Assembly (NCBI GenBank): GCA_029264685.1
Contig: JARHZW010000100.1
Location: 1 to 62,368 of the forward strand
Reading direction: 5' to 3'
Length of the DNA: 62,368 bases
Origin: Candidatus Limivicinus sp.
GTDB lineage: Bacteria > Bacillota > Clostridia > Oscillospirales > Oscillospiraceae
Shown piece after piece: positions 28,503-37,437 of the stretch. The position numbers were made by a program, and so were the translations under genes. The notes below the pieces were generated by a model. The model saw only the letters and a program-made list of their open reading frames with translations. It was not told the DNA's origin and searched no databases. Each line of letters opens with the position of its first letter. Positions within the stretch are counted from its first letter, which is position 1.

Positions 28503-29342
28503 TTATATTTTTCTTAGTGCCGCCGCAATTGCATCGGCGCATGAATCCACATCCAATGCGTCCAAAGGCAGTCTCATTCCCTCAAGATTAAGCTCATACA
28601 TAAGCCGTGTTGTCTCCGGAACATCAAGTCCCTCGCTCTGCATAAGCTCCACCTGAGAAAACACGGCTCCGGGTTTTCCGTCGGCTATAACAACACCGTT
28701 TGACATTACAATAAGCCTGTCCGCATTTATGCACTCGTCCATATGGTGCGTAATCAGCACCACCGTCATTCCATGCTCACGGCAAAGCTTTGTAATACTC
28801 TCTATAACCTCCCGTCTGCCCTGAGGGTCGAGCATTGCGGTAGGTTCGTCCAGAACGATAATTTCCGGCTCCATAGCGATAACGCCGGCTATGGCAACTC
28901 TCTGCTTCTGACCGCCGGAGAGCAGGTGAGGCGCATGAAGTCTGTATTCGTACATTCCCACCATTTTAAGGGCATTGTCAACCCTTTTTCTTATCTCTTC
29001 CATTGGTACTCCCAGATTTTCGGGAGCAAAGGCCACGTCATCCTCCACAACATTTGCAACTATCTGGTTGTCGGGATTTTGAAATACCATGCCCACGGAG
29101 CGCCTTACCTCTAAAAGCCTGTCCTCGTCCGATGTATCTGTATCTTTAACGTAGACCTTGCCCTCAGTAGGCGTAAGTATGGCGTTCATATGCTTTGCAA
29201 GCGTAGATTTTCCGGAGCCGTTATGCCCCAGTACCGCCACAAAGCTGCCTTTTTCTATTTCCAGATTTATCCCTTTAAGCGTCTCGATGTCATCATCGGG
29301 ATAAGTGTAATGCACATCTTTAAAGCTAATTACCGAATTCAA
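28503..29342 (-). CDS. ecfA1: Energy-coupling factor transporter ATPase (EcfA1 type), probable TTG start
   Basis: SFKDVHYTYPDDDIETLKGINLEIEKGSFVAVLGHNGSGKSTLAKHMNAILTPTEG; TTG at 29342 preceded by gagagagga; ORF-track extension overlaps the methyltransferase gene. Confidence 0.9.
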   Translation of the reverse strand: MNSVISFKDVHYTYPDDDIETLKGINLEIEKGSFVAVLGHNGSGKSTLAKHMNAILTPTEGKVYVKDTDTSDEDRLLEVRRSVGMVFQNPDNQIVANVVEDDVAFAPENLGVPMEEIRKRVDNALKMVGMYEYRLHAPHLLSGGQKQRVAIAGVIAMEPEIIVLDEPTAMLDPQGRREVIESITKLCREHGMTVVLITHHMDECINADRLIVMSNGVVIADGKPGAVFSQVELMQSEGLDVPETTRLMYELNLEGMRLPLDALDVDSCADAIAAALRKI

Positions 29343-29356
29343 ATCTAAATCCTCTC

Positions 29357-30217
29357 TCAGCGCTCCCAGCGGCAGGTTGCACCGCAGGGCAGATACAGCC
29401 CGCTCTCCGTTACGGGAAGCGCCAGCTCCTGACTGTCGGATCTGCCGCCGAATTTTTTTGTAAATATACTCTCCGCAACATAGGACAAAACAGAGGGTGA
29501 AAGACCGGTAGTATAGGAATTTATAATAACAAAAAGAGGGTTGTCTGACAGAACATCTGCACACAGAGAAACAAAGGGCCAGAGATTCTGCTCCAGTTTC
29601 CACACCTCACCGCCGGGGCCTCTGCCATAAGACGGCGGGTCCATAATAATGGCGTCATAACGGTGTCCCCTGCGTATCTCTCTCTCCACGAACTTGGCGC
29701 AGTCATCAACTATCCAGCGGATAGGTGCATCCGAAAGGCCGGATGAAGCGGCATTTTCCTTGCCCCAGCTTACCATTCCCTTGGCTGCATCCACATGGCA
29801 CACGCTGGCCCCTGCCTTTGCACAGGCAACGGTAGCCCCGCCAGTATATGCAAAAAGGTTCAGCACATTTATATGCCGTCCTGCATTTTTGATTTTATCC
29901 ATAGCCCAGTCCCAGTTGGCAGCCTGTTCGGGGAAAATGCCGGTGTGCTTAAAATTCATGGGTTTTACATTAAACGTAAGCTCGCCGTAATGCACCTGCC
30001 AGTTCTGAGGCAGCTTTCCCTTGTCCCAGCTGCCGCCGCCGCTTTTTGAGCGGCTGTACTCGGCGTCACGCCTGTACCACAATTTATTTTTTCTCGGGGT
30101 ATCCCATATAGCCTGAGGATCCGGACGAACCAGATAATAGTCTCCCCATCTTTCCAGTTTTTCACCCTTTGAGCAGTCTATAAGCTCAAAATCCTGCCAT
30201 TTATCCGAAAGCCACAT
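29357..30217 (-). CDS. Class I SAM-dependent rRNA methyltransferase (RlmI-like)
   Basis: VLNLFAYTGGATVACAKAGASVCHVDAAKGMVSWGKENAASSGL; DAIIMDPPSYGRGPGGEVWKLE. Confidence 0.9.
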   Translation of the reverse strand: MWLSDKWQDFELIDCSKGEKLERWGDYYLVRPDPQAIWDTPRKNKLWYRRDAEYSRSKSGGGSWDKGKLPQNWQVHYGELTFNVKPMNFKHTGIFPEQAANWDWAMDKIKNAGRHINVLNLFAYTGGATVACAKAGASVCHVDAAKGMVSWGKENAASSGLSDAPIRWIVDDCAKFVEREIRRGHRYDAIIMDPPSYGRGPGGEVWKLEQNLWPFVSLCADVLSDNPLFVIINSYTTGLSPSVLSYVAESIFTKKFGGRSDSQELALPVTESGLYLPCGATCRWER

Positions 30218-30303
30218 AATATCTTCACCAATTTCTTTACATATTAAATCATCATATTTTAACATCAAAAGCACCGCAGGTCAACCTAAAAGCCCCTTTG
30301 TCA

Positions 30304-30349
30304 ATAAAAAAGGCCTCGGAATTTCCTGCCTTTAAAGGAAATTCCGAGG
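30304..30349 (-). terminator. Intrinsic terminator
   Basis: cctcggaatttcct gcctttaa aggaaattccgagg followed by T-run on minus strand. Confidence 0.8.
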
Positions 30350-30360
30350 TACTTTACACA

Positions 30361-31161
30361 TCAATGTGCATTATAGTAGTAAATTGCCGTACTGTCTGTA
30401 AGAACTGTGTCACAGCGGCCCGAAAACAGATAACTGAAGCACTCGGTGGTGCCTCCTGCAAGTCTGGTAATCTGGCCCATTCTGTTGGACAGCTTCTCGT
30501 CAGTGTTGAGAGCCTCAAGAGCCTCCGGAGTGGAGCTCATAACCATTTTCTTACCCGAAAGCATAAGCTTATTCCATATAAGGCTGCCGTCTCTGGCAGC
30601 TATTACAATATCGTTGTGGACATAAGGACCGTACTGGAAAACTCTGCCTTTATCTATATCCTCCTGATTTATGGCAATGCCGCCCCACGCACAGTCAATA
30701 TTTCCTGAGGACAGCTCCACATACACATTTTCTTTCTCTATCGGCTGGATTTTCAGATTCCAGCCCAGTCGCTCGCAAACCGCAATGGCCAGCTCCACAT
30801 CGTGGCCCCAGTATTCGCCGTTTGCAATGTACGCCATAGGAAATGAGTTTATATCAACACCGATGATAAAATCTCTTGGCTCGGGCATACCTACTTTTTC
30901 CAGCGCCCTTGCATTCTTCTTGAAGTTTATAATCTTGCTTCCAAACCATTTCGATGAAAGCTCTGCCACTTTTCCTTCTGCCGTTAAAGTTTCAATAGCC
31001 GCAATAACATAAGCTGCCGTAGGGTCTCCGGTTCTGAAGCCCAGAGAGTAATCCTGCTCCACCAGAGTCTGCACCACCTTAACGCCGTAAGAGCCGCCTC
31101 CGCAGCCTGCGGCGCTCAGGCAAATACAGACTGCAAGCAATATACATAAAGTTTTTTTCAT
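30361..31161 (-). CDS. Solute-binding lipoprotein with apparently circularly permuted SBP family-3 domain
   Basis: Lipobox LSAAGC; the normally C-terminal element YSLGFRTGDPTAAYVIAAIETLTAEGKVAELSSKWFG occurs at the N-terminus, before FIIGVDINSFPMAYIANGEYWGHDVELAIAVCERLGW (normally N-terminal); ends GRCDTVLTDSTAIYYYNAH. Confidence 0.85.
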   Translation of the reverse strand: MKKTLCILLAVCICLSAAGCGGGSYGVKVVQTLVEQDYSLGFRTGDPTAAYVIAAIETLTAEGKVAELSSKWFGSKIINFKKNARALEKVGMPEPRDFIIGVDINSFPMAYIANGEYWGHDVELAIAVCERLGWNLKIQPIEKENVYVELSSGNIDCAWGGIAINQEDIDKGRVFQYGPYVHNDIVIAARDGSLIWNKLMLSGKKMVMSSTPEALEALNTDEKLSNRMGQITRLAGGTTECFSYLFSGRCDTVLTDSTAIYYYNAH

Positions 31162-31183
31162 ACAATTCCACCAGTTTTATTTT

Positions 31184-32473
31184 TTAATGTTTAGGCTGAT
31201 ATTTATCCTTCGAGGTTTTGCTCACGGTTTTTTTCTTCTCAGGAATTTTTGCGGTTCTCTCCTCTGCTCTTTCCCTTCTGCCTTTTTTCTTCATAACCGC
31301 TGACAAAAGGACAGCCGCCACGGCAGCAGCACCCGGTACACCCGCAATCACAAGAGCTTTTTTAGCAAAGGAACCCTTCTTTTCCGTGGTTTCCTTATTT
31401 TCTGGTGCAGGATTTTGCTGTTGGGTCTGTGGCTGCTCCTGCTCCGGTTTTTCCTGCTCTTCCTGTTTTTCCTCTTCCGCTTTTCTCTGCTCTTCCTGAG
31501 CCTTTCTCTCCTCTTCTGCCTTTCTCTGTTCTTCCTCTGCCCTGGCTTTTTCAAATGCATCCAGCTTTTCGTCAAGCGCAAGGGTGTACTCCTCAAAAAT
31601 CGGGGCAAAGCCGGCAATCAGATCGTCGTTCAGGCCCATCTGCTCGGTCATAACCACAAGTATAAAGGGATTCGGCGTGTAAACTATTCCGGCGGTGTGG
31701 CTGAAAGCCTTGTTGCTTCTGTCCACAAGCGCCCCGTATTTCTGGGCAATTTCATACTTGCCGCCCAGTGTTCGGTTAAAATATGTATCAGGCTGCGCCT
31801 GTTTCAGACATTCGATAATATTCGGGAAGCGCTCGTTTTCAAAATACAGAGTTTTCATAACGTCCGTCATGAATCGGGCATTAAAATAGCTGTAATCATA
31901 AAAGTTATCCACATAATCCTCTTTTGGCATATCTGAATATCTCTGGTACAGCTCTCTGACCTTTTTGTTTCCCTCAGGAGTTTCATACGGTACATCGGCT
32001 ATATAATTCATGGTAAGGTGGCCGTAATCATTATTGGAGTAGACCAGAACCAGCTTTTCAAGTTCCGAAAGTTTCATACCTCTTATATCGGAATCCTGAG
32101 TCAGCTTTCCGGCGTGCTCACCCTCTGCCATAATCATAAAAAGGGGCACTTTATACATACTTGCGCTGTAATACCACTTATCTCCGTTGTAAAGCCATGT
32201 GTCTCCGGTAGCAGTATAGCAGTAGCCTATGCTTATGTTGTCCTTGTTCAGGTTTTTGGACGCTATATAATCTTCAAGCTTTTGCTGAAGCTCCTGTCCG
32301 TCTATAATGCTCTCCTGTGGGCTTTCAGGCTCTTCTGCGAATGCGGCGGTAAGCGGCAGAACAAATACCATGCAGAGCATAAGGCATATTGAGGTTTTAA
32401 ATATTTTTGAAACTCGTTTCAACACTAAATCTCCTGAAGCTATATTTGTTTTTAAGAATACAGAATATTTCAC
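31184..32473 (-). CDS. Membrane-associated serine hydrolase (class A beta-lactamase-like) with C-terminal charged helix and TM segment
   Basis: Signal peptide, YSASMYKVPLF (SxxK), SNNDYGH, SHTAG motifs; EKARAEEEQRKAEEERKAQEEQRKAEEEKQ low-complexity; C-term KKALVIAGVPGAAAVAAVLLSAVMKKKGRR. Confidence 0.8.
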   Translation of the reverse strand: MKYSVFLKTNIASGDLVLKRVSKIFKTSICLMLCMVFVLPLTAAFAEEPESPQESIIDGQELQQKLEDYIASKNLNKDNISIGYCYTATGDTWLYNGDKWYYSASMYKVPLFMIMAEGEHAGKLTQDSDIRGMKLSELEKLVLVYSNNDYGHLTMNYIADVPYETPEGNKKVRELYQRYSDMPKEDYVDNFYDYSYFNARFMTDVMKTLYFENERFPNIIECLKQAQPDTYFNRTLGGKYEIAQKYGALVDRSNKAFSHTAGIVYTPNPFILVVMTEQMGLNDDLIAGFAPIFEEYTLALDEKLDAFEKARAEEEQRKAEEERKAQEEQRKAEEEKQEEQEKPEQEQPQTQQQNPAPENKETTEKKGSFAKKALVIAGVPGAAAVAAVLLSAVMKKKGRRERAEERTAKIPEKKKTVSKTSKDKYQPKH

Positions 32474-32511
32474 ACTAAATCAAGCTGATTTCCATAAATT
32501 ACTTACGAATT

Positions 32512-33840
32512 TCAGAAAATCTCAATTTCTTCTCCCTGCCGTCTCACGGCGCTGCCGAAGAAATATTCAGCAGCTTTTATAAGGTACGCCGTATCGTCCG
32601 CACCGGCAGTCTCATATGCCGAATGCATTGCCAGCTGAGGAAGACCGATGTCCACGGAATCTATGGACACATGGGCAGAGCTTATATTTCCCAGTGTAGA
32701 GCCGCCGGGCATATCAGCTCTGTTGGTGTAGCTCTGCACAGGTACTTCCGCCCTGCCGCATATTTCGCTGAAAACAGCGGCAGAAACCCCATCCGTGGTG
32801 TACTTTTGATTTGCGTTATGCTTAATGACTATGCCCCTGTTCATTTTAGGTCTGTCATTTCTGTCCGCAAGTTCAGGATGGTTGGGGTGAACGGCGTGGG
32901 CATTATCGGCAGACACCATAAAGCTCTGGTTCAGGGCACGGAGATAATCGCCCCTGTTCATACCCTGCTTTTCGCATATGCGGCTCAGAGTATCTTCAAG
33001 AAAGCTGGAATCCGCTCCCTGTTTTGTACCGCTGCCCACTTCTTCATTGTCGAATATGCACAGCACCGGCACGCTGTTTCCGTTCTCAGCTTTCAGGAAG
33101 CCCTGCAAGCAGGAGAAAGCGCACTGTAAATCATCCAGTCTGGGTGCTGAAATGTATTCAAGGTTAGCCCCCCACTGAGTTCCCTTGTCACGGCAGTAGG
33201 TGAACATATCATAGGAGACAATATTTTCTTTTTCCGCCTCTGCGGCCTCTGCCAGAATATCTTCAAAGCTCATTTTACCGTCTGCGCCGGAAAACAGCGG
33301 CAGCATATCCACATTTGCGTTGTAGCTCTTGCCGTCGTTTGCGCTTCTGTCCATATGAATGGCCACATTTGGTATCATTACAAGGTCTCTGTCAATATTT
33401 ACAAGCTTTGAGCGGAGCTTTCCGTTCTGCTTTACAAGAACTCTGCCTGCAAGGGACAAGGGTCTGTCAAGCCAGCTTGAGCAGATCATGCCGCCGTATC
33501 TTTCACAGTTTAGCTGAATGTACTCCCCCGCCGCTTTGACAGCAGGCCGGAATTTGACCTTAAAGCAGGGAGAATCCCCGTGGGCCGCCATAATCATAAA
33601 GCCTCTGAAATGATTTTCAGGCAGTTTGAAAGCTATAACGGAAGAACCGTTTCTGCGGGTGAAATATTTTCCTCCCCCTGCAATCGTCCAGTCCTCGCCC
33701 TCGTAAAGCTCGGTAAAGCCCTGAGCTTTCAGGGCTTCTGCGGTGTTTTCCGCTGCGTGCCATGCGGTAGGACTTTTTTCTATAAAATCAAACAGCTGTT
33801 CATTTATATTTTTATTCATGACCTTTAACCTCTTTTTCAA
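32512..33840 (-). CDS. M18 family aminopeptidase (aspartyl aminopeptidase-like)
   Basis: SPTAWHAAENTAEALKAQGF, MAAHGDSPCFKVKF, IFDNEEVGSGTKQGADSSFL, DMPGGSTLGNISSAHVSIDSVDIGLPQLAMHSAYETAG. Confidence 0.95.
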   Translation of the reverse strand: MKKRLKVMNKNINEQLFDFIEKSPTAWHAAENTAEALKAQGFTELYEGEDWTIAGGGKYFTRRNGSSVIAFKLPENHFRGFMIMAAHGDSPCFKVKFRPAVKAAGEYIQLNCERYGGMICSSWLDRPLSLAGRVLVKQNGKLRSKLVNIDRDLVMIPNVAIHMDRSANDGKSYNANVDMLPLFSGADGKMSFEDILAEAAEAEKENIVSYDMFTYCRDKGTQWGANLEYISAPRLDDLQCAFSCLQGFLKAENGNSVPVLCIFDNEEVGSGTKQGADSSFLEDTLSRICEKQGMNRGDYLRALNQSFMVSADNAHAVHPNHPELADRNDRPKMNRGIVIKHNANQKYTTDGVSAAVFSEICGRAEVPVQSYTNRADMPGGSTLGNISSAHVSIDSVDIGLPQLAMHSAYETAGADDTAYLIKAAEYFFGSAVRRQGEEIEIF

Positions 33841-33941
33841 TTCACAATGTTTTTATTATAACACAGCTTTTACACGATTGCAAAAGAAGAGATAATATAG
33901 TATAGTTAAACCAATCTAATTTTTACCAAGGAGGTATTAAA

Positions 33942-35627
33942 ATGAAAGTCAGCGAACTTCCCTATAAGCGTGTAAGTCTGGACGAACTTGCGTCCACCAT
34001 GACAGATGTTATAGACAGAATCAAAAACGCCGAAAGCACCGCCCAGATTCTTGCCGCCAGAGAGGACTACTTAAAGCTTTATCTGGAATTTTACACCAAC
34101 TACTCCCTTGCCTATATGCGCTACACGATAAACACCGTAGACGAATTTTATGTAGGCGAGAACGATTATTACGACGAAATCATGCCTGAGGTACAGAACT
34201 ACATGGTTCAGTACGCCTCCGCTCTTCTGGATTCCCCCTTCCGTGAGGAACTGGAAAAGGAGCTTAGTCCCGTGCTGTTTAAGTCCATGGAGGCTCAGAG
34301 AAAGTCCATGGCTCCCAACGTAGTTGAGGACATGGTTGAGGAAAACAAAATCACCAGTGAATATTCAAAGCTTATGGCCGGTATGGAGTTTGAATTCAGA
34401 GGAGAGAAGCTCCCTCGCCCCATGCTTGCCAAATACTTCAAATCCGACGACAGAGAGACCCGCCGGGAGGCTATGGAGGTTCTGGGCAAAACTCTTATGG
34501 CAAACCGTGAGGCGCTGGACAGCATTTACGACCGTCTGGTCCATGTCCGTACCCGCATAGCTCAGAAAATGGGTTACAAAAACTTCGTCGAGCTGGGCTA
34601 CTACCGCATGGGCAGACTGTGCTACGATCAGAAGGATGTGGAAAACTTCCGCAAAAATGTAGTGGAGGATATTGTTCCCGTAGTGGCACGGCTGCGCACG
34701 GAGAACGCCCGCCGCATGGGAATTGACAAGTTCATGTTCTACGATAACGAAGTGCTTGTTCCCGGCGGTGATCCCGTCCCATGTGACAAAGAACACATCT
34801 TCTCTGCCGCCAGAGAGATGTACCACGCCATGGGCAAAGAAACCGGCGATTTTATCGACATGATGATTGATAACGACGCCTTCGATGTGGATTCCAGAAA
34901 GAACAAGTGGGGCGGCGGTTACTGCACCGAATTCCCCAAGTATAAACAGCCCTTCATTCTTGCAAACTTTAACGGCACCTCCGGTGATGTAGATGTTGTC
35001 ACTCACGAGGCAGGCCACGCTCTCAACGCCTACTTAATAGCTGACAACCGCTTTGCCCTTGAGCTTCAGTGCGGCGGCATGGAAACTGCCGAAACCCACT
35101 CCATGAGTATGGAGTTTTTCGCCTGGCCCTACATGGACAAGTTTTTCGGTGAAGATGCACCTAAATATCGCTATATGCACGCTCTGGACGCTCTTTCCTT
35201 CATTCCCTACGGCAGCATGGTGGACGAGTTCCAGCATATAGTCTACGAAAATCCAGATATGACTCCTGCTGAGAGAAACAAAACATGGGCAGAGCTTGAA
35301 AAGAAGTTCAGACCCCACATCAGCTTTGAGGGTATGCCCTATCTTGAAGAGGGTACACGCTGGCAGTACCAGATGCACATTTTTGAAAGTCCCTTCTATT
35401 ACATTGATTACTGCCTTGCCCAGACGGCAGCATTCAACTTCCTGCTGGCTTCTCAGGACGATTACGACGACGCATTCAAGCGCTACATTCGTTTGTCCCG
35501 TCAGGGCGGTGAGAAGGTATGGACAGAGCTTCTGGAGGAAGCAGGCTTCGCATCCCCATTCACTCCCGGTGCTCTCAAGGATCTGGCTCAGAGAGTTGAA
35601 GCACTGCTGACTAAAATTAAAGTCTGA
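33942..35627 (+). CDS. M3 family oligoendopeptidase
   Basis: VDVVTHEAGHALNAYL (HExxH), 561 aa, MARMGYKNFVELGYYRMGR-like region. Confidence 0.94.
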   Translation: MKVSELPYKRVSLDELASTMTDVIDRIKNAESTAQILAAREDYLKLYLEFYTNYSLAYMRYTINTVDEFYVGENDYYDEIMPEVQNYMVQYASALLDSPFREELEKELSPVLFKSMEAQRKSMAPNVVEDMVEENKITSEYSKLMAGMEFEFRGEKLPRPMLAKYFKSDDRETRREAMEVLGKTLMANREALDSIYDRLVHVRTRIAQKMGYKNFVELGYYRMGRLCYDQKDVENFRKNVVEDIVPVVARLRTENARRMGIDKFMFYDNEVLVPGGDPVPCDKEHIFSAAREMYHAMGKETGDFIDMMIDNDAFDVDSRKNKWGGGYCTEFPKYKQPFILANFNGTSGDVDVVTHEAGHALNAYLIADNRFALELQCGGMETAETHSMSMEFFAWPYMDKFFGEDAPKYRYMHALDALSFIPYGSMVDEFQHIVYENPDMTPAERNKTWAELEKKFRPHISFEGMPYLEEGTRWQYQMHIFESPFYYIDYCLAQTAAFNFLLASQDDYDDAFKRYIRLSRQGGEKVWTELLEEAGFASPFTPGALKDLAQRVEALLTKIKV

Positions 35628-35643
35628 TTCTGAATAATTGTAT

Positions 35644-35680
35644 AAAAAAATGGCATTTCCGTCAAGGAAATGCCATTTTT
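35644..35680. terminator. Bidirectional terminator
   Basis: aaaaaatggcatttcc gtcaa ggaaatgccattttt between convergent genes. Confidence 0.85.
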
Positions 35681-35687
35681 TATTAAC

Positions 35688-37349
35688 TTAATCATTAAAT
35701 TCGCAGATAAAACCGATAGTACCCTTGTACCACTTGGGATAGTCAGCCACGGGATCGTTTCGGCTGTCGTTATATTCCCAGCCCTTGTTATTCCAGAGCA
35801 TAAGATAATCTTCTTTAGCTCCGTCATAACTGTCAACATAGGATGGTTCATCACCCTCGCCCCAGGGTGCAGGGAAGAAATCTACCTTTTCTCCGTTTTC
35901 CCAAACAAGGGTGTCGTTTATTCTGTGGCAGCCTATCCAGACACGGCCTAAACCGGCCTCCTCTGCAATACCGATAACCTTCTGAAGCTCCTCTGCATCG
36001 TTTATAACTACAAGGTAGCCGCCCTTCTCAATGCACAGGTCTCTTGCCTCGGTCCAGCTCACGTCATCCTTAAAGATTTCGTATCTTGAAGTCTTGGGGG
36101 CAGGAGTTTCTTCGAGTGCAGGTGTCTCTGCTTCAGGCGTCTGCTCTCCTGTAGCAGGGCTTTCGTCAGGAGTTTTCTCAGGCTCTGCAATGTCTATCAC
36201 CGGATTATCTGTAGGCATAAGGCCGATATTGGATTCGTCCTTATCAATAACCGGCAGATTGTCTATCTGACCTGAATTTTTATCCTCGTCCTTCCACTGG
36301 AAATCGTTAAGCCACGCATTAACGATTATAGCTGTAACAACGATAACAGCGCATATCACAAGAACTGCCGCCAAAGAGCGGTTGCGGCTTTTCTGGGCCT
36401 TGGCAGCCGTCTTTTTCTCATGCTCCGCATTGACTCCGTACCGAACGGCAGGCTGAATATTCTGCTTCAAAACCACAGGCTCGAGTTCGGGATTTCTGTC
36501 CTCAGTGAGAACGGGAACCTGCTGTTTTACCCGCTCCGGAGCTTTTCTCTGTTCCGGCTGTCTCCTTGGCTCAGGCGGTCTCTTGGGCGCAGGTCTTCTG
36601 GGTTTTCTCTTTACAGGCTCGTAAACCTTGATTTCTTCCTCCTCAGCCGCAGGCTCCTCCGGAATAACCGTTTCCTCAGGCCGGGCGGGAATTTCGGCAG
36701 CAGGCGCTTCTTCCTCCTGAGGCTCATCCACGCCGTTTTCTATAATGTCTACCATTATCCGCTCAATGTCAGACAGGTCATCATCATTTTTATTAAAGAG
36801 AGTCTCGGCACTGGATGCTCCGTTAAGATACAAATTCTTATCGCAGTTATCAAGCATTATCTTCATTTCTTCCAGATTTTTGTATCTGGCCTCCGGCTTA
36901 AAGCTGGTAGCCTTGCAGATTATTTCCGAAAGTCTTCTGCCGGCAGCTTTGGGTGCCGGAAAATCGTCCCCGTTCATGCGGCGGAGCTGAGGATTTTCAC
37001 ATTCTCCCTCATACGGAAGTCTGCCCTTATTAAAGGCATAATACAGCACCAGTCCCAGAGAATACACATCTGAAGCCTGAGATTTTTTCCCGTTCCAGTA
37101 AAGCTCAGGTGCAAGGAAATCCAGCTCCTGTCCTTCCCAATCCCCGCTTTTTGCAGGACCCAGGGCAACTCGGCCTTCGGCGTCCATACAAATATTTTCA
37201 GGGTAAATACCACCTCGATAAGCTCTTGTACCAACCTCTGCCACCACTCTGGCGCAAAGCTTGGAACCGAACTCGCAAAGCTCCTGCCGGTTCATATTCA
37301 CTATCTGCTTACCGAGAGTTTTACCAGGCTCAAATTTTATATCTGTCAT
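35688..37349 (-). CDS. Predicted membrane receptor: C-lobe-only pseudokinase, TM helix, extracellular C-type lectin-like domain
   Basis: Kinase C-lobe pattern YRGGIYPENICMDAEGRVALG...DFLAPELY...ASDVYSLGLVLYYAFNKGRLPYEGE...PEARYKNLEEM; TM AVLVICAVIVVTAIIVNAW; CTLD SWTEARDLCIEKGGYLVVINDAEE...VWIGCHRINDTLVWENGEKV...GFICEFND. Strong SD gaggagg before ATG 37349. Confidence 0.85.
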   Translation of the reverse strand: MTDIKFEPGKTLGKQIVNMNRQELCEFGSKLCARVVAEVGTRAYRGGIYPENICMDAEGRVALGPAKSGDWEGQELDFLAPELYWNGKKSQASDVYSLGLVLYYAFNKGRLPYEGECENPQLRRMNGDDFPAPKAAGRRLSEIICKATSFKPEARYKNLEEMKIMLDNCDKNLYLNGASSAETLFNKNDDDLSDIERIMVDIIENGVDEPQEEEAPAAEIPARPEETVIPEEPAAEEEEIKVYEPVKRKPRRPAPKRPPEPRRQPEQRKAPERVKQQVPVLTEDRNPELEPVVLKQNIQPAVRYGVNAEHEKKTAAKAQKSRNRSLAAVLVICAVIVVTAIIVNAWLNDFQWKDEDKNSGQIDNLPVIDKDESNIGLMPTDNPVIDIAEPEKTPDESPATGEQTPEAETPALEETPAPKTSRYEIFKDDVSWTEARDLCIEKGGYLVVINDAEELQKVIGIAEEAGLGRVWIGCHRINDTLVWENGEKVDFFPAPWGEGDEPSYVDSYDGAKEDYLMLWNNKGWEYNDSRNDPVADYPKWYKGTIGFICEFND

Positions 37350-37437
37350 CGGATTTCCTCCTCATCCGCAGTCTGTCTCTAATGGAATTATGTTAACACA
37401 CCGAGCAGACTTCGTCAATGCCGCAATACAAAAAGCT

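Noticed and set aside
26840-29342. EcfT-EcfA-EcfA module without a substrate-binding S component as an incomplete transporter
   Set aside because: Group II ECF modules normally have S components encoded elsewhere; truA-ecfT-ecfA linkage is common in Firmicutes.
31415-31936. + strand ORF rich in Leu/Phe (hydrophobic)
   Set aside because: Antisense translation of the E/K-rich repeat (GAG/AAG codons read as CTC/CTT), not a real membrane protein.
34365-35018. 217-aa minus-strand ORF within the M3 peptidase gene
   Set aside because: Shadow ORF; the M3 peptidase with HEAGH motif is on the + strand.
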